NCBI GenBank assembly: GCA_023401925.1 | Contig: JAEXDA010000077.1 | Location: 184,820-248,819, forward strand | Source of the DNA: Bacillota bacterium | GTDB taxonomy: Bacteria > Bacillota > UBA4882 > UBA8346 | DNA: 64,000 nt | Direction: 5' to 3' | Part shown: positions 51,288 through 61,776 of the stretch, one piece after another | How positions within the stretch are numbered: position 1 is the stretch's first letter | How the letters are laid out: the number at the start of each line of letters is the position of its first letter | The notes under the pieces: generated by a model | Seen by the model: the letters and a program-made list of their open reading frames with translations, nothing else | The model's database searches: none | What the model was told of the DNA's origin: nothing | Made by a program: the position numbers and the translations under genes

Positions 51288-52709
51288 ATGGATGCGATAA
51301 AATTTTTGGTGCTGGTGGTTTCGTCAACAGTCCTTATCATCGGTTTATTTTTGGTGATAGTTTTCCAAAGTTATAAAAGAACCTGCAAAGAAATTGAGAA
51401 GTTTTTGTCGTCGTCCCATTGGATTGAAATATTGAACTTGCTGAGTAAAATAACCTGGCGGGTTTATTTTGAAAGCCAGTTAAGAGCTGAGACTGGAAAA
51501 GCTTTAGAGCGTCCTTTTGGGACTCCTCTTCACTTTTATTCCTGGAATCAAATCTTGCTTCAACCTTTGGCTCTATCATGCGCCGACAGGAGCAATCCGT
51601 CCCTGGAAATGGATATCCCCATTGAGACCTCGGTGATACTCGGACCCGGGGCCAAAAAGCCTTTACGGATAGATTATCCTATTTTGATTGGTGGGATGGC
51701 ATATGGCGGCGCATTAAGCGAAAGGGCTAAAAGCGCGTTGGCTAAAGCGGCTACGTTATTTGGAACAGCCACCAATACCGGGAGCGGTCCTTTACTCAAC
51801 GAAGAAAGGGCGTTCGCCAGAAAACTTATTTTTCAATATTCAAGGGGTTATTGGGCCAAATCGGAGGAAGTTTTACGCCAAGTCGATATGATCGAGATCT
51901 CTTTGGGGCATGGGGCTTGGTGCTCTGCGCCGGTCCGGATTAAGGGACAAAAAGTTAAGGGCCGTTATGCCCGGGAGTTAAACACGATTGAGGGTTTGGA
52001 TATTCTTATCGAATCGAGGTTGACGCAAGTTAACAACCCGGAAGACTGGAGAACTTTAATTTTCCACTTAAAAGAGGCAACCGGGGGAGTGCCCATCGGA
52101 GTCAAAATCGGAGCCACTCACCATTTAGAAAAAGAGTTGAGCCTGCTTGTTGTAGACGGTATAGATATTGTAGTCATCGATGGCGTTGAGGGCGGAAGTC
52201 ACTCTGCGCCTTCGATTTTATCAGACGACGTTGGACTGCCAACCTTACCTGCGCTATGCCGGGCGGTTCAATTTTTGAATGAACATGATTTAAAGGGCAA
52301 AATTTCACTGATTATTGGGGGAGGATTATATACGCCGGGGGATTTTTTAAAGTGTCTGGCATTGGGAGCTGATGCCGTGGCGATAGGAACCATAGCCAGC
52401 CTGGCGATGTCTCATACTCAAATCACCAAGTCAATTCCCTGGGAACCGCCGACCGGTTTGATTTATTATCAAGGGAAAGCGGCTTCCAGATTGAATCCGG
52501 ATTTAGGGGCGAAGCATTTATATTATTATTTAAAGAGCTGTATGGAGGAAATGGTGCAAGCAGTCCGGATTATTGGAAAAGGCAGTTTTCGGGAAATAAC
52601 GAAGCGAGATTTAGTGGCGGTGGATTCACTTTATGCTGAAATAGCGGGAATCGATTCCATTTTTAGCACGGCTGCGGATAACAACGAAAACCAGAAAAAA
52701 AATGGATAA
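51288..52709 (+). CDS. FMN-binding glutamate synthase-like protein, copy 2
   Basis: 473 residues from ATG 51288, four bases after the first copy's stop. Same plan: a membrane helix (FLVLVVSSTVLIIGLFLVIVF), RPFGTPLHFYSWNQILL, YPILIGGMAYGGALSERAKSALAKAA, IGVKIGATHHLEKEL, DIVVIDGVEGGSHSAPSILSDDVGLPTLPALCRA and GGGLYTPGDFLKCLALGADAVAIGT. Differences from copy 1 in the barrel loops suggest divergence of function or a heteromer. The tail is Asn/Lys-rich. It ends 19 bases from a convergent deacetylase gene. Confidence 0.9.
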   Translation: MDAIKFLVLVVSSTVLIIGLFLVIVFQSYKRTCKEIEKFLSSSHWIEILNLLSKITWRVYFESQLRAETGKALERPFGTPLHFYSWNQILLQPLALSCADRSNPSLEMDIPIETSVILGPGAKKPLRIDYPILIGGMAYGGALSERAKSALAKAATLFGTATNTGSGPLLNEERAFARKLIFQYSRGYWAKSEEVLRQVDMIEISLGHGAWCSAPVRIKGQKVKGRYARELNTIEGLDILIESRLTQVNNPEDWRTLIFHLKEATGGVPIGVKIGATHHLEKELSLLVVDGIDIVVIDGVEGGSHSAPSILSDDVGLPTLPALCRAVQFLNEHDLKGKISLIIGGGLYTPGDFLKCLALGADAVAIGTIASLAMSHTQITKSIPWEPPTGLIYYQGKAASRLNPDLGAKHLYYYLKSCMEEMVQAVRIIGKGSFREITKRDLVAVDSLYAEIAGIDSIFSTAADNNENQKKNG

Positions 52710-52728
52710 TGGAAGGAGAACGATGTTC

Positions 52729-53481
52729 CTAGGGTTTATGAGTCCTAAAATCTTTTTGCAACAATTCCTTCAAGGAAACAAACCGATAACCTTTGGCCTG
52801 TAGGCCTTGAATAAGATAAGGAAGAGCTTCTACCGTTGAATGGCGGTTTAGGCGACCATCATGGGCTAGGATAATCGCGCCGGGGAAAATCATCCGGATA
52901 ACCCGTTCCGCTTTGGCTTTTGGTGTTTTCGAGAGTGCATGCTCCAGGGTTATGGTCGATAATATAATTTGTTTATGTTCTAAGCGAGAGACCCGTAAAA
53001 TATTTTCATTGAGTTCTTCATAGGGAGTCCGAAAATACAATGGTTTTTTACCGGAAATTTCTTTGATCACCCGGTCGGTTGTGTCCAGTTGGGAACGGAT
53101 TTGTTCAACCGAAAGAGTGTTGAGATGAGGGTGAGAAAACGTATGGCTTCCAATGGTATGCCCGTTTTCAATTTCTTTTTTTACCAATTGAGGATACTTT
53201 TGGACATTCTTCCCTACCAGGAAGAATGTAGCCGGAATATGATATTTTTGTAATAGTTCTAAAACTTGGGAAGTGTAGAGAGGGTCGGGACCGTCGTCGA
53301 AGGTGAGGGCGACTATCTTTTGCGAGGTATTACCCATCCAAATTACATTCACTTTATTAAAAAAATTAATGGCTTTTTCGAATAAAAGGAAACGGTTGAT
53401 GAACAAGATAAAAAAAGTAACGGTAACTAATATTAATAATATCCATGGCAAGCTTTGTTTGGTTATCAGGGTTTTTTTCAT
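52729..53481 (-). CDS. membrane-anchored polysaccharide deacetylase (PdaB-like)
   Basis: 250 residues from ATG 53481 with AGGAGTG upstream. An anchor helix (LPWILLILVTVTFFILFINRF) leads to a NodB domain: ALTFDDGPDPLYTSQVLELL, HTIGSHTFSHPHLN with the metal-binding H-x3-H, YFRTPYEELNENIL and AIILAHDGRLNRHSTVEALPYLIQGL. It probably deacetylates peptidoglycan or a spore cortex glycan. Last in the order alpha-2-macroglobulin, pbpC, deacetylase on the minus strand, 152 bases after pbpC. Confidence 0.9.
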   Translation of the reverse strand: MKKTLITKQSLPWILLILVTVTFFILFINRFLLFEKAINFFNKVNVIWMGNTSQKIVALTFDDGPDPLYTSQVLELLQKYHIPATFFLVGKNVQKYPQLVKKEIENGHTIGSHTFSHPHLNTLSVEQIRSQLDTTDRVIKEISGKKPLYFRTPYEELNENILRVSRLEHKQIILSTITLEHALSKTPKAKAERVIRMIFPGAIILAHDGRLNRHSTVEALPYLIQGLQAKGYRFVSLKELLQKDFRTHKP

Positions 53482-53632
53482 ATAGAGAGCACTCCTATGA
53501 TATTTTAGCAAGTTGGAAAATCTTGAGTAAAGCGGGTAACCTAATTATAAGTATATTTTTTGAACCGGGCAAGATCTTTCGATCTAAATTGGATAAGGAT
53601 TTCATGCCCAGTCATGAACGGATCGATTTATT

Positions 53633-56071
53633 TTACTTCAATTCCGCTTTTTCTATAACCAGTGTAAAAAGAGTGCTCCGTCCTAGGTTATCCTGACAGA
53701 CTACACGATGGCGGCCGACTTTGGGTGTATAAAACAGTCTCTCACCTGGTTTGGCTACGCCTAATAAAGCGCCATCAATAAACCAAAATAGCTTTTGAAC
53801 ATCATTGCTGACTGAAGCTTCGCAGCAAATTTTCTGATATTCCAGTGGAATGCCTTCCCTCAGGCGATATTGGCAATCGAGCGAGGGAGAACGGATTATT
53901 GGAGGATGCCCTGGGAGTAATCCCTGCCACTCCGGAAGCAATGGGGGTAATCTGTCAATTTTAGCGCCATTGCTTTCCATCCAGGAAAACACCCGGGGTG
54001 GCCACTGAATAAAGGATTGAGTATGAGTGGGCTGATTCCCGGCGTAATCGGGAGGGAGCCGGTAACCGGTGCGGTTATCTACTTGGATTGACTGGTGCAT
54101 TGAGCAAACTTTATCCGAAGCCCGGTTTAATAAATATAGTTCGGTTACACTCTGAGGGCAGTTCGGGCCGGGCAATTGTCCACTTAAACTGCATACTTCT
54201 CTTAAACCAACGGTTTCTGGCCTTTCAAACCATTGCGGTTGTTTGCCCCGGCATAAATAATTCATGATTTCAAACAGTATGGGCGCCGCTACTTCGGCGC
54301 CCACCAAATTCCGGGCGCCTTCACCGGAGAAATTACCCAGCCAGACACCGACCGTGAACCGAGGATTGTAGCCGATACTTAAGGCATCGCGATGCCCATA
54401 AGATGTCCCGGTTTTCCAGGCAACTCTGGGTAGGGACGTAAATTCCCAGCAGGTAGGAAGATCGGGTCGGCGCAGTCCTGTCAAAATATCGGTTATAATC
54501 CAGGCGGTACCCGTATCAAACAGGGGGATACCGGTTGACTCCGGATCAAAAAGCAGCTGGCGGGGTTTATAATATTGGCCGCCATTTGCCAGGCTGGAGT
54601 ATAATGCAGTTAACTCCAGTAAATTAACTTCACATCCACCGATTGCTATGGATAATCCATAATTTTTACGGGAACGAAGCGAGGACATACCAACCTGTTT
54701 TAATAAAGAATACAATCCCCCATCGCCAAGTTGATGTTCTAGATCCACCGCAGGCAAGTTGAGTGAACGTTCCAGAGCCTCCCGGGCGGAGACGATTCCG
54801 GTAAAGGTGCGGTCATAGTTTTCCGGGGCATAACCGGAAAAATCGGTCGGCACATCTTCTACATAATGCGCCGGAGTAATCAAACCTTTTTGAAGGGCCA
54901 TGGCGTAAATAAATGGCTTTAAGGCAGATCCCGGCGAACGGGGCGCAAGCGCTCCATTGACTTGACCCTGATGGAAATAATCGTTAAAATCGACGGATCC
55001 AACCATAGCCAAAACTTCATGCCTGGAGTTGTCCAGGATAACAATGGCTCCGTTGGAAATACCCTCATTTCTCAAACTGCTTAGATGGATACGTAATAAA
55101 TCTTCGGCAACCGCCTGATATTTATGATTGATGCTTGAGTACAACCGGGGGGTGTTTGGATAATTCAAATGGAGTTGACAACAAAAATGCGGTGCTTTGT
55201 GGGGCAAATTTTGCCAACATTCGGGAATCTCTTCTTGGATAGCTTCCAAGTAGATTGCTTTTGGTATCATTCCCTGCCTTAATAATCGCTGCAGTATTCC
55301 ATTTCTAGCTCGCAATGATTTCTTGAAATATACATTGGGGCGGTATAAGTTGGGCGAATTGGGAATAGCGGTTAAGAGAGCGGCTTCACTCATGCTGAGT
55401 TGCGATGGTTCTTTTCCAAAATAAAGCCAGGCCGCAGCGGCCACTCCTTCGATATTTCCTCCATAAGGCGCCATATTGAAGTAAATCTCCAGTAATTGAG
55501 GTTTGCTGTATCGTAATTCGAGTTGGAAAGCACGCAAAATTTCATAGAGTTTATTACCATAATTCCTTTGTTTCGGCTCCATCATCCTGGCGATTTGCAT
55601 GGTGATGGTTGAACCGCCGGACACAATATGACCGGATTGGATGTTCTGACGCAGAGCCCGAACTAAAGCCAGTGGATTTACTCCGGGATGGAAATAAAAC
55701 CAACGGTCCTCAAAACCTAATAATGATAGTTGCAGGTAAGGCGATATCTGTGATAGCGGAGTCTGAATCCGCCACATGTCGTCTTCTGATAGATAGGCAT
55801 TTAAAAGATGGCCTTGGCGATCGAAAACCAAAGTCGAGGAAGGCCTTAAAAGGGCGCCGTTGGGCAAGGGAATAACCCATGCGGCTAATTTTAGGGTCAA
55901 ATAGGTCACTGCAAAGAGTAAAATAATGTGCCCCCAACGTTTAAAACCCGGAGAAAGGCATGGATATCGCGGGTTGGTTTTAATAAAACTTCTCACCCGG
56001 CTCCATTTGGATTTTAAAATTCTTAATAACTTATAGGGATTGAGGTTATGAAGCATTGATTTTGAGTTCAT
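53633..56071 (-). CDS. pbpC: penicillin-binding protein 1C
   Basis: 812 residues with GAGGTAA six bases before ATG 56071. A cytoplasmic tail and membrane helix (about 47-67) precede the GT51 domain: GFEDRWFYFHPGVNP with Glu121, GGSTITMQIARM, and EIYFNMAPYGGNIEGVAAAA. The transpeptidase domain has SALK (Ser382), RSLNLP (SxN) and WKTGTSYG. The C-terminal BiPBP_C domain (about 715-810) starts in the PPIIRSP region and ends LFTLVIEKAELK. PBP1C with an adjacent alpha-2-macroglobulin matches the E. coli pbpC-yfhM pair. Confidence 0.95.
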   Translation of the reverse strand: MNSKSMLHNLNPYKLLRILKSKWSRVRSFIKTNPRYPCLSPGFKRWGHIILLFAVTYLTLKLAAWVIPLPNGALLRPSSTLVFDRQGHLLNAYLSEDDMWRIQTPLSQISPYLQLSLLGFEDRWFYFHPGVNPLALVRALRQNIQSGHIVSGGSTITMQIARMMEPKQRNYGNKLYEILRAFQLELRYSKPQLLEIYFNMAPYGGNIEGVAAAAWLYFGKEPSQLSMSEAALLTAIPNSPNLYRPNVYFKKSLRARNGILQRLLRQGMIPKAIYLEAIQEEIPECWQNLPHKAPHFCCQLHLNYPNTPRLYSSINHKYQAVAEDLLRIHLSSLRNEGISNGAIVILDNSRHEVLAMVGSVDFNDYFHQGQVNGALAPRSPGSALKPFIYAMALQKGLITPAHYVEDVPTDFSGYAPENYDRTFTGIVSAREALERSLNLPAVDLEHQLGDGGLYSLLKQVGMSSLRSRKNYGLSIAIGGCEVNLLELTALYSSLANGGQYYKPRQLLFDPESTGIPLFDTGTAWIITDILTGLRRPDLPTCWEFTSLPRVAWKTGTSYGHRDALSIGYNPRFTVGVWLGNFSGEGARNLVGAEVAAPILFEIMNYLCRGKQPQWFERPETVGLREVCSLSGQLPGPNCPQSVTELYLLNRASDKVCSMHQSIQVDNRTGYRLPPDYAGNQPTHTQSFIQWPPRVFSWMESNGAKIDRLPPLLPEWQGLLPGHPPIIRSPSLDCQYRLREGIPLEYQKICCEASVSNDVQKLFWFIDGALLGVAKPGERLFYTPKVGRHRVVCQDNLGRSTLFTLVIEKAELK

Positions 56072-56109
56072 CGTTTTACCTCAGATAGTGTTTGCGTAAA
56101 AATGATTTT

Positions 56110-59100
56110 TTACGGTTCTACCGTTATGCCGCCCCCTGAACTGATACTAAAGACTTCCGGAGCATACATGCACTCCGCCTTAATCTGGGGTAATGTAAAA
56201 GTGCCGCAAGTTACAACCCGTAAGCCATAATAAAAGGTCTGGATACCGGCATCCTCGAAATCGGCAAATAAAATGAGACGATCATCCCGGATATCCATAT
56301 AGGCCGGGCTAAATGTATCCTTATCTATCCAGTTGATTTTGGCGCCTGAAGCCAGACGGGGGTTTTCTATTTCCAGACCTGCCGGAAGCGGGTCCACAAT
56401 CGCCACATTATGGGTATCGCTCTCGGTGGTTTTTAATGAGATTTTGGCGATGATTAAATCCCCTTGTTTTAAATGTTTTAAATCGGCCTTTCCGCCATAA
56501 TGATCAAAGAATTCCCGTTTGACTGTAATTCCGTTACTGGTATCCGGTACGGGGATGACCGAAACACCGCTGGATTCGGCATAGTAATAACAGGCTCCGG
56601 TTCCGCTGATTTTGACACTGATTTTACCCTTCGCCAGGTTGGAGCCGGAGATTCTTTTTAATGATTGACTGTCGAAAGAATCAATTTTTTGGCCGTCGAG
56701 GTATACATCGCCAAGATAATGAGGATTATCGTTGTTTTTCAAAGTTTTTCCCAGCGCCATAAAAGCGATGGCGTTTTCTTGGGTTGTACCCCAAGAGTTA
56801 ACCTCTGTCCCTCTTAAAAGGCTGTCGATTAATCGGGGTATCGCCGGATTGTGGGGATCGATATCAGCCATCAGAGCTAAAATAATTGCGGTATTGCGTA
56901 CCGGGGAGTTCAAATTACCGCTTTTTTCGCGTTTGAAGTTAGAAAAAGAAATCGTAGTCGGAATTAATTCAAAGGCGGTTTTTTTATCGCCGCTGTAATA
57001 ATAGGCTGCTCCTAGCATAACCCGTGAATCGGCCGAGAGATCTCCAGCCCTTTGGTTTTTAATATAAGCCATACTGCTCGATTGTGGTTTATCAGCCAGA
57101 CTTAGTACATATAAGGCATAAACCCGTTTTTGAAGATCCCATGATTTATCGGAACGTTTTTTGGCCAGTTGCCATAAAAAATTAAGCATCTGATTATAGG
57201 TTCGGTCGGAAACGATATGACCCGATTTTCTGGCCTCAACCAGGAAATGGGCTGCATAAATTGAACCCCATTCATAACTCCCATCTGTTCCGGGCCAAAA
57301 ACAAAAGCTACCATCACGAAGTTGCATGGATTGAATTTTTTCGATTCCTTCAACTAAAAACTGATTCCCTCGGTTACCTGCCAAAAGTTTGGGTTCTGCG
57401 GAACGGGCCAGATTTTCAAAATATAAAAGCGGAAAAAGCCTTGAAGTGGTTTGTTCCAAACATCCGTAGGGGTATTCCAACAAATACTTTAGGCTCCCGG
57501 TAAAGCGGATTGCCGGTAATGAGCTAAAGCTAAGATTGTATTGACTTGTTCCCGATAACCACTGACTTTCTAAATCTAAGTTTAATGGTTTATTGGCAGT
57601 GAAAGAGCCGCCGTAGATTTTGGATGTCACTGCTTGTGCCGGTCGAATCGCTAAATCGGTAGATTCGGATACTTGGGCGTCATTGCCTTTGGCTTTTAGA
57701 AAAAAATGGCAAGGCCCGGTGGTGTTTTTGGCGATGACGGCGAAATGGACAGTCTTTTCTTGTTTATCAGGAATGGCGCAGGTCTTTTGATCATAACCAT
57801 CGATTTTTACAGGCCCGTCGGAATCCAACTTAACTTCAAAAACACCATTCCGGCCAGTGCCGTTGAATAGGGTAACCGGGATTACCGCCCGATCACCGGG
57901 GGCTAAGAAGCGTGGATAAGTTGAAGTAATTACAATCGGATCACGGACCAATACTTTTTTTGTACCCGAACCGTAATTGGAACCGGTGGCAGCAACCGCC
58001 ATTAAGCGAAGGGTGCCGTTAAATTGCGGAATGGATAGCTTAACGCTTCCTTTGCCGGAATCATCCAATTGAATGAGGCCTGACCAGAGAGCAACCGGAG
58101 TGATTCTCCGGATGGAAACCGGATTTAGATTCCGCCGGCGGACCCCTTCAAGGTTTTCATCCCCGGAGGGAGTATTGGAAGAAGCAACCCCATCCAATTC
58201 GGGCAAGAGCATGCCGTAAAGGTCGTATGTTTCCAAGCTGAGAGAACGTTTCCCATAGAAAAATCCCATGGGATCAGGAGTTTCAAAATCCGTTAACTGG
58301 CAAATCCCTTCGTCGACCGCTGCCAAAGTTAGAAATGTCGGACCGCTTTGCCCTGGCGCCGCCACTTGTACTTCCAGGTCGCGGTTGGGGCGGATTTCAT
58401 TAGGCGCCGTGATAGCGACATTGATGCGGTTGGAACTATTATCGACCATTAAGGGAATTGTTCCAAATGCTCTTGTAGGAGCCCGTTTTTCGAGTTTTTT
58501 GGCGGTGCGTATTAGATGAACTGACACATAGACATTGGGTTGATATTCGGCCTTAATGGGGATAGCGATCATTCCAGTATTTTCTTTTAAGTCAAGAACT
58601 TTTGTATCATACACCTTTTCCCGCTCCACGGTCACTAAAACCCGGCCTGAAAAAGGTGCTTTAATTTGAATGTTTGCGGTTTCGCCCGGTTTGAATAAAT
58701 TTTTCTCCAGGCCAAGCTGGACACGATCGGGATGATCCATAGCCCAAGGGGCATAGCCCCAACCCGAAACATAAAATTCACAAACACTACGGGCACAGTT
58801 GCCGGAACCGCTGAAAACGATTTTATAATAGCCGTAATTGGAGGCTTTATAGATGTAATTTCCTTCACCGGTGGTTAATGGAATGGTTTGTCTGGCAACC
58901 CGCGTTTCTTGGCGTTCGGAATGATACGTGTAATTGCCATGGCTATCGCGACGGTAAATAGAGTTCCAGGTCACCGAATAAACCTCGGCTTGGATCGAAG
59001 AATTGGGAAGGGCGTTTCCGTTTGGCGCCACTGTCGCCAATTGAATCGGATAGGCATCCCCAAGTTTAACATAGGAGTTGCCGTTGGTTTTAAGTCCGAT

Positions 59101-61503
59101 ATAGGCATCGTAAGGATGATATTCAACTGCCTTATAATTACTCACCGAACGACCGCCATCCTCAGTCACGGTCGCCTGAAAGATTGCCCGGATGAATCCC
59201 GGCGGGGTTAAATTATTCGGGAAATTGTAGCTGAAATTCATTTGACCATTGGCATTTAGTTCTCCTTGTCCCACCGGTTGCTCAAATACCTTAAACTCAC
59301 GACCGGAGTCGCCGAACTGGTAGGAACGGAAACTGGTAGGGCTAAAGGGTACGGCTTCCATGCGAAGGCTAAGATTTACTTTGCGACCGGCAGCGGGGGG
59401 ACCAAAGAGATTCATGCCCTTGATATCAATATTGGCAGTATCTCCCGATAAATAGCGATTTTTATCCGGAATTGTCTCCACTTTGATTCGATCGGGCATG
59501 AAATCTTCCACATTGAAACCGGTATTGCCTATCAATTCACCGCCTGCTTTTAGAAATGCGTTGTATTTACCGGTCCGGGCGTAATCGGGAATATTAACCT
59601 GAAACAGACAGTAACCGCTGTCTTTGGTATTGCCGGTATATTCGCGGAAAACCGCTCCATCGGGAGCTATGATTTGTAGAATAACCGGGAATTCCGGCGG
59701 CATGCGGTTGCCCGCCCCTCGAACAATGGCGGCTAAATGAGCGGTTTCGCCGGGCCGAAATACGCCCCGGTCGGTATAAAGAAAGGCTTCGTATCCGTCT
59801 GTCAATGAGGGGCGTCCTTCTACTGAAAAATCGGTTTTATCGATCAGGCCGTCATCTAAACGCAGGAAGGACAAGTCATCCCCTTGCTCGGCAATAATCA
59901 GGTAAGAACGGAAATCCTTCAATTGTTGCCGCAAACCGCTTAAAAGGAGCCTGCCTTGATTGTCCGTTACACCGCCGGCGATTTCCTGGTTGTTATAGCT
60001 AATCAAACTGACTTTGACTCCGGCTTTTGGTGTCAAATCATCGAGAGAATTAATCCAGACCACCAAATCGTCTTGACCTATTTTGGTCAGAATGCCCAAG
60101 TCGGTTACAATGGCAATTTTTGCCGCGCTGCGCCAGCGGTTTTCAGGATCATAGGCTGTAACCTGAAAAACCCCTTTTCTTTTATCATTAAGGTATTGTC
60201 CTAAATTAATAGGAGTGGTTGAAACCACGTTTGCCTCGCCGGAAACAGCGAGGGACTGGGTTTTGATAAGGCGGCCGAAACGTTCCAACTCTTCGGAGTA
60301 GCAGTATCCTTGGTCGTTGAGACTGCCTAGAAAGGAGACAAGATTATTGGGAAATATTTTGGCGATTTCCACATCGATCTTTGAAATATTCACCGATTCC
60401 AGGCCTAGATTCATATTGCCACGGTTGGAGAGATAACGCCCGGGTGAATTGAAACTAATGCTCGGCTCCAGATCGGGTAAAGTGACATCATCTTCAAATG
60501 GATTGGTCAAGGGGTTCCCGTTTAGCGAGGGTAAACCTTTAGCTATGGTTACCCGGTATGTTTGACCGGATTGCAGCTTTTCGCCGGATAAGGAAATGGT
60601 TTCGCCGTTGACGGAAATTTGAAATTTTGTTCGGGGCTTAATGGTGATAAAATTATCGACTGTATCGGGGTCAACCGGTTCAGAGCAACGAATATTGATG
60701 GAATTGATCCCGTCTTCCGATTCCACATTGATATCATTGATGGACAAGGCGCGTTTTTCTTGAAAATCGGCGTTTTTGACGAAACGATCCTTTAAGCCAA
60801 TGGTAGCCCCTATGCAAAGGAAGCCTTGCGGAAGGGTAAGCTCAATTTGGCGCGCGCTTTGGCTGCGGGTCAACAATTCACTAGTGATAAAAGCATCCCG
60901 GCCGCTGTTTTCCAGATTAACGCTGAATTTGATGGGCTGTTTTTTATCGCTAAACTTTAAACTTAAATTGCGTTGCAGATTATCTGCCTGTATAGGGTAA
61001 TTAAAGCTGATTCGGGCCTGAAACAGGATGCCCCGTTTTCGTTCAGGGTTATAGACAAAACTTAGATTGGAATCCGTTATCCGAAAGCGCTCAGTGGTAA
61101 ACTTAAATTTTAAATCACCCGCCAGGTTCTTTTTCAGTTCTTCTAAGAAATCGGATTTAAATTCAACAGTATATGCTGTCGAAGGCTGTAAAGCGACCTC
61201 GGGTAGAAATCGCAACCTCCTGGGGGAGTCCCAGCGAATCTTGCCGGGTACTGCGGGACGAAACCTGATGCGGTTATTGACCATTACTTTACCAATGCGG
61301 TTTTTGGGGACAACATCCGCAGAAAAAGTAAAGATAAAATTGGATTTGGGAGCAACTTCGCCGCTGGGCTGTATTTTTGTAATCCGGACCGTATTGTTGG
61401 CGTATCCGGTTATTGTCAATATTGATAAAAATATTGGTAAAAAGAAAGAAAGCAGTAAGATAATCGCCCGATTATGCTTGTGGAAGGTTCGATTTGTAGC
61501 CAT
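56110..61503 (-). CDS. bacterial alpha-2-macroglobulin (YfhM-like)
   Basis: 1797 residues. The N-terminus is a signal peptide or anchor (IILLLSFFLPIFLSILTITGYA) without a lipobox Cys. Ig-like MG domains and large beta-rich regions follow, including the A2M-type EAFLYTDRGVFRPGETAHLAAIVR and LTLAAVDEGICQLTDF. The thioester motif CLEQ (Cys1348 to Gln1351) is intact within YPYGCLEQTTSRLFPLLYFEN, so it can trap attacking proteases covalently. The alpha-barrel domain (about 1330-1620) and a C-terminal receptor-like domain complete it. It is encoded 38 bases before pbpC, suggesting joint protection and repair of the wall. Confidence 0.95.
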   Translation of the reverse strand: MATNRTFHKHNRAIILLLSFFLPIFLSILTITGYANNTVRITKIQPSGEVAPKSNFIFTFSADVVPKNRIGKVMVNNRIRFRPAVPGKIRWDSPRRLRFLPEVALQPSTAYTVEFKSDFLEELKKNLAGDLKFKFTTERFRITDSNLSFVYNPERKRGILFQARISFNYPIQADNLQRNLSLKFSDKKQPIKFSVNLENSGRDAFITSELLTRSQSARQIELTLPQGFLCIGATIGLKDRFVKNADFQEKRALSINDINVESEDGINSINIRCSEPVDPDTVDNFITIKPRTKFQISVNGETISLSGEKLQSGQTYRVTIAKGLPSLNGNPLTNPFEDDVTLPDLEPSISFNSPGRYLSNRGNMNLGLESVNISKIDVEIAKIFPNNLVSFLGSLNDQGYCYSEELERFGRLIKTQSLAVSGEANVVSTTPINLGQYLNDKRKGVFQVTAYDPENRWRSAAKIAIVTDLGILTKIGQDDLVVWINSLDDLTPKAGVKVSLISYNNQEIAGGVTDNQGRLLLSGLRQQLKDFRSYLIIAEQGDDLSFLRLDDGLIDKTDFSVEGRPSLTDGYEAFLYTDRGVFRPGETAHLAAIVRGAGNRMPPEFPVILQIIAPDGAVFREYTGNTKDSGYCLFQVNIPDYARTGKYNAFLKAGGELIGNTGFNVEDFMPDRIKVETIPDKNRYLSGDTANIDIKGMNLFGPPAAGRKVNLSLRMEAVPFSPTSFRSYQFGDSGREFKVFEQPVGQGELNANGQMNFSYNFPNNLTPPGFIRAIFQATVTEDGGRSVSNYKAVEYHPYDAYIGLKTNGNSYVKLGDAYPIQLATVAPNGNALPNSSIQAEVYSVTWNSIYRRDSHGNYTYHSERQETRVARQTIPLTTGEGNYIYKASNYGYYKIVFSGSGNCARSVCEFYVSGWGYAPWAMDHPDRVQLGLEKNLFKPGETANIQIKAPFSGRVLVTVEREKVYDTKVLDLKENTGMIAIPIKAEYQPNVYVSVHLIRTAKKLEKRAPTRAFGTIPLMVDNSSNRINVAITAPNEIRPNRDLEVQVAAPGQSGPTFLTLAAVDEGICQLTDFETPDPMGFFYGKRSLSLETYDLYGMLLPELDGVASSNTPSGDENLEGVRRRNLNPVSIRRITPVALWSGLIQLDDSGKGSVKLSIPQFNGTLRLMAVAATGSNYGSGTKKVLVRDPIVITSTYPRFLAPGDRAVIPVTLFNGTGRNGVFEVKLDSDGPVKIDGYDQKTCAIPDKQEKTVHFAVIAKNTTGPCHFFLKAKGNDAQVSESTDLAIRPAQAVTSKIYGGSFTANKPLNLDLESQWLSGTSQYNLSFSSLPAIRFTGSLKYLLEYPYGCLEQTTSRLFPLLYFENLARSAEPKLLAGNRGNQFLVEGIEKIQSMQLRDGSFCFWPGTDGSYEWGSIYAAHFLVEARKSGHIVSDRTYNQMLNFLWQLAKKRSDKSWDLQKRVYALYVLSLADKPQSSSMAYIKNQRAGDLSADSRVMLGAAYYYSGDKKTAFELIPTTISFSNFKREKSGNLNSPVRNTAIILALMADIDPHNPAIPRLIDSLLRGTEVNSWGTTQENAIAFMALGKTLKNNDNPHYLGDVYLDGQKIDSFDSQSLKRISGSNLAKGKISVKISGTGACYYYAESSGVSVIPVPDTSNGITVKREFFDHYGGKADLKHLKQGDLIIAKISLKTTESDTHNVAIVDPLPAGLEIENPRLASGAKINWIDKDTFSPAYMDIRDDRLILFADFEDAGIQTFYYGLRVVTCGTFTLPQIKAECMYAPEVFSISSGGGITVEP

Positions 61504-61668
61504 TTGGACTCCAACCCCTCTTTGAATTTTCCGAATTTCTAATATTACATTCGTTCTTGATTATCGTTTTCCCTCTATACAAAACTTGTGGGCAATTATG
61601 AATTATTGTGACAATGCCGGAATGAGGTAGATTGTGTTTTGGTGAGGAGGGGTAGTTTAGTGCTGCGG

Positions 61669-61696
61669 AAAAAAAAGACGGGTTTAAAATAACCCG
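61669..61696 (-). terminator. terminator of dapL
   Basis: On the minus strand CGGGTT and AACCCG pair around a short loop, followed by TC and a run of eight T. It lies about 80 bases past the dapL stop. Confidence 0.85.
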
Positions 61697-61776
61697 CCGG
61701 CTTAAAAAATTGAAGATGAAAGTAACGACGATGGGGTGCGATTAGGTTTTGGATGGAAATCATCACCCTGGATGGA

